The notes under the pieces: generated by a model | Told to the model about the DNA's origin: nothing | The model's database searches: none | Seen by the model: the letters and a program-made list of their open reading frames with translations, nothing else | Position numbers and translations under genes: made by a program | Shown here: positions 1-5,408 of the stretch, one piece after another | Position numbering within the stretch: position 1 is the first letter of the stretch | Layout of the letters: every line of letters starts with the position of its first letter | Assembly (NCBI GenBank): GCA_021776145.1 | Contig: JAJFGM010000652.1 | Coordinates: forward strand, 1-5,408 | DNA length: 5,408 bases | Reading direction: 5' to 3' | DNA from: Kiloniellaceae bacterium | Lineage (GTDB): Bacteria > Pseudomonadota > Alphaproteobacteria > Kiloniellales > Kiloniellaceae

Positions 1-1076
1 CACAAGAGCAGCGGATAGGCACCCCTGGTGAAAGGCTGCCAACGCCGCAGAACCACGAACGGCAGGCCGACGGCATTAGCCCGCGCTGCCAGCACCAAGA
101 AAATGGTGACCATCGCCAGCCCGACCTGGCCGGGATCGAAGGTCACGACGATGACCTCCAAGCCGATCAACAGGAAAAGCACCGAGTTCAGCAGTTCATC
201 GACCAGCGACCAGAAGTTCGTCAAGTGGGCGCGGCTGCTGTCGCTGAGGGCGTAACGGGCACCATGATTACCGATCAGGAGTCCAGCCACGGCCATTGCC
301 ACCGGCCCGCTGACGTGGATCGCCTGGGCCAGGGCGTAACCGCCCATGACCAGGGCCAGGGTGATCAGGACCTCTAGATTGTATTCGTCGATGCGCTTCA
401 TGGCCTGATAGGCGATCCAGCCGAGAACAAACCCTAGAAGCGCGCCGCCGACCGCTTCGAGGAGAAAGAGTTCGACGGCATGTGAAAGAGAAAACCCGCC
501 ACCGCTGGCCGCCGCCAGGACAATGGTGAAAACCACCACCCCGACGCCGTCATTGAAGAGGCTTTCGCCGGCGACCTTGGCCTCGAGCGTTGCCGGCACC
601 TTGGCCGACTTGAGGATGCCAAGGACCGCCACCGGATCGGTTGGCGAGATCAGGGCACCGAAGACCAGGCACCAGGCAAAGGTCAAATCGAACCCGAAAA
701 ACCCGGCGGTCAGCTTGAAGCCGGCCGCAATAACCAGCGTCGAGATCACCACACCGACGGTTGCCATAACCGATATGGCCCATTTTTTCTTCAGCATGTC
801 GCCGAGATCGACATGCAGGGCGCCGGCGAACAGCAGGAACGAGAGCATGCCTTCCATCAGGGCCTGATGGAAATCGATGCCGGCGAGAAAACCACGCACC
901 GCCACGCCGAGCCCGAAAGCCGGGAAGAGCGTGTCCAGCGCGACGACACCGAGCGAAGCCAACGCCCCCATGACCGTCAGGCCGATGGTGTGCGGCAAGT
1001 GCCCTCTCCAATGATTGGCATAGCCCAGACCGGCGGCGAGAACGACCAGGATGGCTGCGACGTCAAAGGAATCCAA
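1..1076 (-). CDS. CPA1-family (NhaP-type) cation:proton antiporter, 3' end cut by the window
   Basis: Inner-membrane Na+(or K+)/H+ exchanger of the CPA1 family, expected to act in pH and sodium homeostasis. The visible 358 codons read as a chain of hydrophobic segments. The family core is clear: SPTDP at about residues 144-148, then ESLFNDG at about 171-177. The Asn175-Asp176 pair is the 'ND' form typical of electroneutral CPA1 members, rather than the 'DD' of electrogenic CPA2 members. The start is TTG at 1074-1076: an in-frame TAA lies seven codons upstream, no ATG or GTG lies between, and the resulting N-terminus (MDSFDVAAILVVLAAGLGYANHW) matches the usual opening of the family. A GCGGGA Shine-Dalgarno-like stretch sits 6 bases before the TTG. 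It follows the GNAT gene after 38 bases on the same strand, so co-transcription is likely. The C-terminus lies outside the window; relatives are roughly 400-440 residues. The transported ion cannot be read from sequence. Confidence 0.93.
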   Translation of the reverse strand, partial: MDSFDVAAILVVLAAGLGYANHWRGHLPHTIGLTVMGALASLGVVALDTLFPAFGLGVAVRGFLAGIDFHQALMEGMLSFLLFAGALHVDLGDMLKKKWAISVMATVGVVISTLVIAAGFKLTAGFFGFDLTFAWCLVFGALISPTDPVAVLGILKSAKVPATLEAKVAGESLFNDGVGVVVFTIVLAAASGGGFSLSHAVELFLLEAVGGALLGFVLGWIAYQAMKRIDEYNLEVLITLALVMGGYALAQAIHVSGPVAMAVAGLLIGNHGARYALSDSSRAHLTNFWSLVDELLNSVLFLLIGLEVIVVTFDPGQVGLAMVTIFLVLAARANAVGLPFVVLRRWQPFTRGAYPLLL

Positions 1077-1114
1077 AGCACATCCCGCAGATTACCTGCC
1101 ACTAGTCGGCGCCG

Positions 1115-1852
1115 TCAGGGGGCAGATGGAGATCCCGCCAAGGCCGCTTTGGTGAGAACGGAAAGCGAGTCTTTTTGTCGGCCCATTTCGTCGAAATTGC
1201 AAGGCTCCAGCCAGCTCTCGAAGGCCGCCTTGACGGCCGGCCAATCGCGATCGATCAGGCCGTACCAGGCGGTGTCGCGGTTGCGCGCCTTGTAGACCGT
1301 CGCTTGCCGGAAGATGCCTTCGTAGGTGAAACCGAGACGTTCGGCGGCGCTGCGCGAGCCAGCGTTGAGGGCGTCGCATTTCCATTCGTAGCGGCGGTAG
1401 CCCATTTCGTCGAAAACCCGCCGCATCAGCAGGAACATCGCCTCGGTCGCAGCGACGCTACGTTGCAGGGCCGGCGCGTAGTTGATGTGGCCGACCTCAA
1501 TGACGCCGACGGCCGGCTCGATACGCAGATAGCTGGCCACGCCGACGGCCTTGCCACTTTGTTTGTCGATGACGGCGTGAAACAGCGGATCCTCGCCAAG
1601 GCAGGCGCTCGCCATCCAGTCGCGGTAGGCCGCGAGCGAATCAAAGGGGCCATAGGGAAGGTAGCTCCAGATGCTGCCAGCGCGATCCTCCCGGTTGGCG
1701 GCATGCAAATCGGCGGCGTGGCGCTCGGGATCGATCACCTCGACGCGGCAAGCGCGCCCTTCCATGGGGCTGCGCGGCGGTCGTGCGCGCGGCTGCCAAT
1801 CCGGCAACGGAAATCCAATGGGTAGTCCCAGTTCGTTGCGGTGCTCGCTCAT
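1115..1852 (-). CDS. GNAT family N-acetyltransferase, RimJ/RimL-like (Acetyltransf_3 type)
   Basis: Predicted cytoplasmic acetyl-CoA-dependent acetyltransferase of 245 residues. After an N-terminal lead (LGLPIGFPLPDWQPRARPP) comes the GNAT fold: a first strand and helix (RVEVIDPERHAADLHAAN, about 36-53), the central strands (AVGVASYLRIEPAVGVIEVGHI, about 102-123), and the C-terminal part, with NAGSRSAAERLGFTYEGIFRQ at about 163-183 and NRDTAWYGLIDRDWP at about 191-205. These last blocks are typical of the RimJ/RimL branch. That branch includes ribosomal-protein acetylases, but many members act on small molecules, so the substrate is unknown. The ATG at 1850-1852 is preferred because homologs begin close to this lead; a longer reading to 1954 adds 34 residues that look like translated non-coding DNA. 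A GGAG lies 12 bases upstream of the ATG, slightly far. It is divergent from the Rieske gene and is the likely first gene of a pair with the antiporter. Confidence 0.88.
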   Translation of the reverse strand: MSEHRNELGLPIGFPLPDWQPRARPPRSPMEGRACRVEVIDPERHAADLHAANREDRAGSIWSYLPYGPFDSLAAYRDWMASACLGEDPLFHAVIDKQSGKAVGVASYLRIEPAVGVIEVGHINYAPALQRSVAATEAMFLLMRRVFDEMGYRRYEWKCDALNAGSRSAAERLGFTYEGIFRQATVYKARNRDTAWYGLIDRDWPAVKAAFESWLEPCNFDEMGRQKDSLSVLTKAALAGSPSAP

Positions 1853-2040
1853 GAGATATTTGCACTCCAATATGATCAGTCGCCATCTACCGCGGCGGCG
1901 ATGGGCGCAAAGGGCCAGTTTCGGCATCTCCGCCGCACCAATTTGCCTTTCCAACGGCGAAAAAATCCCAACGCGACAGGGATGGTTCAGTCACAGGCTT
2001 CGCTGATAGTCTACGGTGATCTCTTTGACGGGGGGACGAA
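1853..2040. other. Divergent intergenic region between the GNAT and Rieske oxygenase genes
   Basis: This 188-base gap should hold the promoters for both divergent genes. It is the only intergenic space in the window longer than 40 bases. By eye I could not find a convincing -35/-10 pair on either strand. Weak elements seen are a CATATT on the minus strand close to the GNAT start, a GATAGT at 2005-2010 on the plus strand, a TGATCA palindrome at 1873-1878, and a short imperfect inverted repeat (CCATC at 1883-1887, GATGG at 1900-1904). None is strong enough to call. No small gene with a ribosome binding site was recognised. Confidence 0.6.
2030..2036 (+). promoter_or_regulatory. Ribosome binding site of the Rieske oxygenase
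   Basis: A purine run GGGGGGA ends four bases before the GTG at 2041. An in-frame TGA at 2026-2028 lies just upstream, so the GTG is the first possible start in this frame. Together these fix the start. Confidence 0.7.
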
Positions 2041-3207
2041 GTGTCCGACGCAAGCACAGACCGGCGCGACCACAATGCCCTGCCTGAAGTCGTGCCGGGC
2101 TTGCCCGCGCGGTGGTATCACGACGCGGGCCACTACGAGCGCGAACTCCGGGCGCTGTGGCAGAGAAACTGGATCTACATCTGCCACGAGGCGGCCTTGG
2201 CCCAGCCCCTTGACTATCGCACCGTGGAGATCGGTGATCAGAACATCCTGGTGCTGCGCGATGCCGAGGGCGAACTGCGCGCCTTTCACAATGCCTGCCG
2301 ACATCGTGGCTCGCTGCTTTGCAAGCAGGCGCAGGGCCGCCTGGGGTCGAAGGCCCTGGTCTGCCCCTATCACCAGTGGTCCTACGCCGCCAGCGACGGA
2401 CGTCTGCTGCGCACGACCTCCTTCACCGCGCCGAAGGGCTTCGACAAGGCCGACTATCCGCTGTTCCGGGTTGCCGTCGCCGCGTGGCGTGGCTGTGTTT
2501 TCGTCCACCTCGATGCCACCGCCGAGTTGGACCCGACAAGCCTGTTCCAACGCCCGCCCGACAACTTCGTCAACTTCCCCTTGGAAGACCTGCGTGTCGG
2601 CTTCACCTGGACAACGGACATCGCCTGCAACTGGAAAGCCTTCTGGGAGAACTTCAACGAGTGCCTGCACTGCCCGAATGTGCATCCAGAACTGACCAAA
2701 TTGGTGCCGCTGTATTCGCGCCGCATCGTCAATCCCCTGGACGTCCCGGACTGGCGCGACCACGTTGGCGACAACGATCCGAAGTATCGCGGCGGTCTCG
2801 CCGCCGGTCGCGAGACCTGGTCGAGCGACGGCAGCGCCCAGGGCCGGTTCATCGAAAGTCTGACGGCTGAGGACCTGGAACGCGGCCACACCTACGCCTC
2901 GGCTTGGCCGAGCGTCTTCCTCGGCGGCTACCCCGACCACGTCCGCATCGTTCGCCTGCTGCCGAAGGGCCCCGAACAGATCGAGTTGACCGCCGAATGG
3001 CTGTTCCCGGCGGCGACCCTGGAGGCACCCGACTACGACTTAGGCAAGGTCGTCGACTTCGGTAAGCTGGTCATGCAGCAGGACGCCGAGGCCTGTGAAC
3101 TCAACCAGCGTGGCCTGCACGCCGCTCCACTGGATGCGGGCGTGCTCATGCCCGAGGAGTACCTCTTGAAGCGCTTTCAAGATTGGGTCCGCACCGCCGT
3201 CGTCTGA
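2041..3207 (+). CDS. Rieske non-heme iron oxygenase, alpha subunit (GbcA/CntA-like)
   Basis: Terminal oxygenase of the aromatic-ring-hydroxylating/Rieske oxygenase family, complete at 388 residues with a GTG start. The Rieske domain is at about 40-155: Cys86-x-His88 and Cys108-Pro-Tyr-His111 bind the [2Fe-2S] cluster. The catalytic domain follows: ENFNECLHCPNVHPEL at about 203-218 gives the mononuclear iron ligands His210 and His215, with Asp348 (in QQDAEACELNQRGL) as the likely carboxylate ligand. The usual bridging aspartate two residues before the first His is glutamate here (Glu207), as in carnitine oxygenase CntA. The NECxHC-x-VHPEL and ELNQRGL wording resembles oxygenases that N-demethylate or cleave quaternary ammonium compounds such as glycine betaine, more than naphthalene- or biphenyl-type dioxygenases; this is recognition by eye. 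Such enzymes need a separate reductase, and none is in the window. No transport or regulatory gene adjoins it. The true substrate is unknown. Confidence 0.92.
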   Translation: MSDASTDRRDHNALPEVVPGLPARWYHDAGHYERELRALWQRNWIYICHEAALAQPLDYRTVEIGDQNILVLRDAEGELRAFHNACRHRGSLLCKQAQGRLGSKALVCPYHQWSYAASDGRLLRTTSFTAPKGFDKADYPLFRVAVAAWRGCVFVHLDATAELDPTSLFQRPPDNFVNFPLEDLRVGFTWTTDIACNWKAFWENFNECLHCPNVHPELTKLVPLYSRRIVNPLDVPDWRDHVGDNDPKYRGGLAAGRETWSSDGSAQGRFIESLTAEDLERGHTYASAWPSVFLGGYPDHVRIVRLLPKGPEQIELTAEWLFPAATLEAPDYDLGKVVDFGKLVMQQDAEACELNQRGLHAAPLDAGVLMPEEYLLKRFQDWVRTAVV

Positions 3208-3208
3208 T

Positions 3209-3841
3209 TCAGCGCCAGGCGAAGGGCGGCTGGTCGTAGCAGTCGACACGGGTCGAGGCGCCGCGGCCGGCGACCTCGCGGAATTGATAGAGCAGGGCCG
3301 CTGTCGGCGCGAAGATGCGGTGCTGCAGGCTTGGCAGAATCGCCGAAAGCACTTGCGTCTCGCCGTCCTCGGAGGGCGTCAGCAGGGGGATTTCGGGATT
3401 GTCGAGTTCGCGCAGGGGGATGTGAAAGACCTCCGCCACCTCGTCCGGGGCGGGTCGCAGTGCGGCACCCTCACCCGCCCACATGACCACCGGCGTAATG
3501 CAAAAGCCCGAGCGCGTCGGATAGTCGTCGAGCCGTCCGAGCACATCTTGCGGCTTGAGTTCGAGTCCGAGTTCCTCGTGCAGTTCGCGCAACGCCCCCT
3601 GTTGCGGCGTCTCGCCGGCATCGAGACGCCCACCAGGCAGGGCGAATTGGCCGCTGTGGCGGTTGAGGTGGCGTGGCCGCAGGGTCAGCAGGACGCAGGC
3701 ATCGTCTGCGCCGGGATTGCGCACGACGACCAGCGCCACCGCGGCATGGCGCAAATCGCTGTCTTGTACTTCACGATGCTCGAAGCGGCGCAGATTGTCG
3801 GTGATCTCTTGGCGCAAGCCGTCGCCAAAAACGAAAGACAT
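3209..3841 (-). CDS. Nudix hydrolase, CoA pyrophosphatase-like (NudL/YeaB type)
   Basis: Predicted Mg/Mn-dependent pyrophosphohydrolase of 210 residues. It carries a perfect Nudix box, G-x5-E-x7-REUxEExGU, from Gly71 to Leu93 (REL at 85-87, EE at 89-90). Just before it is the segment LLTLRPRHLNRHSGQFALPGG (split for reading: LLTLRP at 51-56, RHSGQ at 61-65, LPGG at 68-71). This matches the NuCoA/UPF0035 signature, except that the usual FPGG is LPGG. Family members split CoA and derivatives to 4'-phosphopantetheine and 3',5'-ADP; that activity is inferred here. The start ATG at 3839-3841 comes 8 bases after the kdsA stop, with no clear Shine-Dalgarno sequence, so translation is probably coupled to kdsA. 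The length is usual for the family. Its stop (TGA, 3209-3211) faces the oxygenase stop with one base between. Confidence 0.92.
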   Translation of the reverse strand: MSFVFGDGLRQEITDNLRRFEHREVQDSDLRHAAVALVVVRNPGADDACVLLTLRPRHLNRHSGQFALPGGRLDAGETPQQGALRELHEELGLELKPQDVLGRLDDYPTRSGFCITPVVMWAGEGAALRPAPDEVAEVFHIPLRELDNPEIPLLTPSEDGETQVLSAILPSLQHRIFAPTAALLYQFREVAGRGASTRVDCYDQPPFAWR

Positions 3842-3849
3842 CGGCCGGC

Positions 3850-4704
3850 TCAGATCACAACTGGCCGGGCCTTGGCCACGCTGTCCAGGGTCATCAGCGT
3901 TTCGACAATGCCCGGTAGATCCTTGAAGTGGATCATGTTGGGACCGTCGGAGGGCGCGCTGTCGGGGTCCTGGTGGGTTTCCATGAAGACGCCGGCGACT
4001 CCGACAGCGACCGCGGCCCGCGCCAGCACGGGGCCGAATTCGCGCTGGCCGCCAGAGCTGCCGCCCTGGCCGCCGGGTTGTTGCGTCGAATGGGTAGCGT
4101 CGAAGATGACGGGACAGCCGATCTGACTGGCCATGATCGGCAGGCCGCGCATATCCGACACCAGGGTGTTGTAACCAAAGGACGTGCCACGTTCGCAGAC
4201 CATGACATTGGGATTGCCACTGTCGAGGACCTTGGCGGCGACGTTCTTCATGTCCCAGGGTGCCAGGAACTGGCCCTTCTTGACGTTGATGGCCTTGCCG
4301 GTCTTGGCGGCGGCGACCAAGAGGTCGGTCTGGCGGCAAAGGAAGGCCGGGATCTGCAGCACATCGACGAATTCGGCAGCCGGGGCGCACTGCTCGGCGG
4401 TATGGACGTCGGTCAAAACCGGGCAACCATAGGTCTCGCGGACTTCGGCAAGGATCGGCAGGGCCGCCTCGACTCCAAGGCCGCGGCCTGCGTCAAGGCT
4501 GGTGCGGTTGGCCTTGTCGAACGACGACTTGTAGATCAGGCCAAGCCCCAGATTGCCGGCCATTTCGCTCAAGGCGTGGCTCATTTCCAGCGCGTGGGCG
4601 CGACTTTCCAAGGCGCAGGGGCCGGCAATGAGAACGAACGGCAGGTCGTTGCCGAACGTCACCGGGCCTACCTTGACGTGCCTGGGTTCGGGTCGATCGT
4701 TCAT
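3850..4704 (-). CDS. kdsA: 3-deoxy-8-phosphooctulonate synthase (KDO-8-phosphate synthase)
   Basis: Cytoplasmic enzyme that condenses phosphoenolpyruvate with arabinose 5-phosphate to KDO-8-phosphate, the route to the KDO sugar of LPS. At 284 residues it is full length. Recognisable blocks are IAGPCALES (about 26-34), YKSSFDKANRTS (58-69), KKGQFLAPWDMKN (142-154), FDATHSTQQPGGQGG (201-215) and SDGPNMIHF (252-260). Cys30 in the first block, with His205, Glu242 and Asp253, corresponds to the metal ligands of the metal-dependent class (Aquifex-like); the metal-independent E. coli enzyme has Asn in place of the Cys. It starts with ATG at 4702-4704, 22 bases after the pyrG stop, with only a weak purine-rich stretch (GAAAGACAGAG) before it. 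The order pyrG-kdsA is common in proteobacteria and supports one transcript. Identity is secure. Confidence 0.97.
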   Translation of the reverse strand: MNDRPEPRHVKVGPVTFGNDLPFVLIAGPCALESRAHALEMSHALSEMAGNLGLGLIYKSSFDKANRTSLDAGRGLGVEAALPILAEVRETYGCPVLTDVHTAEQCAPAAEFVDVLQIPAFLCRQTDLLVAAAKTGKAINVKKGQFLAPWDMKNVAAKVLDSGNPNVMVCERGTSFGYNTLVSDMRGLPIMASQIGCPVIFDATHSTQQPGGQGGSSGGQREFGPVLARAAVAVGVAGVFMETHQDPDSAPSDGPNMIHFKDLPGIVETLMTLDSVAKARPVVI

Positions 4705-4726
4705 AAACTCTGTCTTTCAGGGATGT

Positions 4727-5408
4727 TTAGACCAGCCGTGATTGTTCGACGGCGGCGGCAATGAAAGCGGTAAACAACGGGTGCGGCTCGAAGGGCCTGG
4801 ATTTCAGTTCCGGATGGTATTGCACGCCGATGAACCAAGGATGGTCGCGCAGCTCGACGATTTCCGGCAGTTCGCCATCGGGCGACAGGCCGGAGAAGAC
4901 CATTCCGGCTTTCTCCAATACCTCGCGGTAGTTGATGTTGACTTCGTAGCGGTGCCGATGGCGCTCGCTGATATCCGTCGCGCCGTAACAGGCGGCGACC
5001 TTGCTGCCGGCCTGCAGCACCGCGTCATAGGCGCCGAGCCGCATGGTGCCGCCGAGTTCGCCGTTCAGGTTGCGGCGCTCGACCGCGTTGCCACGCGTCC
5101 ATTCCGTCATCAGGCCGACCACCGAATCCTCGGCCGGTCCAAATTCGGTCGAGCCGGCACCCGCGATCCCGGCGAGGTGGCGCGCCGCCTCGATGACCGC
5201 CATCTGCATGCCAAAGCAGATACCGAAGTAGGGCACGTTGCGCTCGCGGGCGAAATGCGCCGCGGCAATCTTGCCTTCCGCACCGCGCTCGCCAAACCCG
5301 CCGGGCACGAGGATGCCGTGCACGCCCTCCAGTTCCTGGGTCGCCCCGTCGGATTCGAAAATCTCGGAATCCAGCCACGAGACTTCCACCCGGACGTTGT
5401 TGGCGATG
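4727..5408 (-). CDS. pyrG: CTP synthase, C-terminal part (glutamine amidotransferase domain)
   Basis: CTP synthase makes CTP from UTP, ATP and glutamine. Only the last 226 codons are in the window; the amidoligase half lies beyond the right edge, since the whole protein is usually about 540 residues. The visible part is the class I glutamine amidotransferase domain. It has the oxyanion-region motif PGGFGERG, then the nucleophile elbow GICFGMQ with catalytic Cys encoded at 5216-5218, STEFGP, and the His-Glu of the triad in YHPELKSRPFEPHP (His encoded at 4814-4816, Glu at 4808-4810). It ends VEQSRLV with a TAA at 4727-4729. The motif variants match alphaproteobacterial PyrG as I recall it. All three triad residues are present, so nothing suggests decay. 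It is the upstream gene of the pyrG-kdsA-Nudix run. Confidence 0.97.
   Translation of the reverse strand, partial: IANNVRVEVSWLDSEIFESDGATQELEGVHGILVPGGFGERGAEGKIAAAHFARERNVPYFGICFGMQMAVIEAARHLAGIAGAGSTEFGPAEDSVVGLMTEWTRGNAVERRNLNGELGGTMRLGAYDAVLQAGSKVAACYGATDISERHRHRYEVNINYREVLEKAGMVFSGLSPDGELPEIVELRDHPWFIGVQYHPELKSRPFEPHPLFTAFIAAAVEQSRLV

Noticed and set aside
523..867. Plus-strand open frame of 114 codons opposite the antiporter
   Set aside because: It is antisense to conserved SPTDP and GESLFND coding sequence and shows no family features.
1853..1954. A longer reading of the GNAT gene starting at 1954 (34 more residues)
   Set aside because: The added residues are Arg-rich and Cys-containing with no similarity to the GNAT fold. 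The ATG at 1850-1852 gives an N-terminus like that of relatives and has a GGAG upstream.
1943..2010. Possible sigma70 promoter for the oxygenase (TTGCCT at 1943-1948, GATAGT at 2005-2010)
   Set aside because: The two elements are far more than 17 bases apart and neither has a matching partner at the right spacing.
2011..2940. A 309-codon open frame on the minus strand opposite the Rieske gene
   Set aside because: The plus strand encodes clear Rieske and iron-binding motifs. The antisense frame has no recognisable domain and is a typical GC-rich shadow.
3243..3256. Small hairpin TCGAC-ACGG-GTCGA near the convergent junction as a terminator
   Set aside because: The stem is only 5 base pairs, has no T-run on either strand, and lies inside the Nudix coding sequence.
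3842..4426. Extension of the Nudix frame upstream into kdsA to give a 405-residue protein
   Set aside because: The extra part is kdsA DNA read out of frame. The Nudix family length and the ATG at 3839-3841 fit a 210-residue protein.
3284..4764. Two long plus-strand open frames (280 and 278 codons) opposite the Nudix, kdsA and pyrG genes
   Set aside because: The minus strand carries unmistakable family motifs throughout. The plus frames have no domain and no plausible ribosome binding site, and arise from codon bias.

Overview
The window is GC-rich, densely coded Gram-negative DNA. It looks alphaproteobacterial, possibly a Rhodospirillales-type organism. The reasons are the wording of the PyrG C-terminus (GICFGMQMAVIEAAR, STEFGP, VEQSRLV), the Cys-type KdsA and the pyrG-kdsA pairing. 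KdsA implies an LPS outer membrane. The taxonomic call is recognition from memory, not a search.

Layout: (1) Positions 1-1076, minus strand, hold a CPA1/NhaP-type cation:proton antiporter that starts at a TTG codon and runs off the left edge. (2) Positions 1115-1852, minus strand, hold a RimJ/RimL-like GNAT acetyltransferase just upstream of the antiporter, probably in the same transcript. (3) Positions 1853-2040 are a 188-base divergent intergenic region with no promoter I can defend. (4) Positions 2041-3207, plus strand, hold a complete Rieske non-heme iron oxygenase alpha subunit of the GbcA/CntA-like type. (5) Positions 3209-5408, minus strand, hold a three-gene run in the order pyrG (partial, right edge), kdsA, then a Nudix hydrolase with the CoA-pyrophosphatase signature. 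The stop codons of the oxygenase and the Nudix gene face each other with one base between them.

The pyrG-kdsA-Nudix group is housekeeping: CTP synthesis, the first committed step of KDO synthesis (KDO is later activated with CTP), and a nucleotide clean-up hydrolase. The GNAT-antiporter pair and the lone oxygenase are accessory metabolism with unknown substrates. I found no RNA gene, mobile element, CRISPR array or significant repeat. I do not see a new biological system here. The points most worth a second look are the oxygenase (glutamate as bridging residue, long Rieske loop, no electron-transfer partner), the Nudix gene sitting after kdsA, and the one-base convergent junction.
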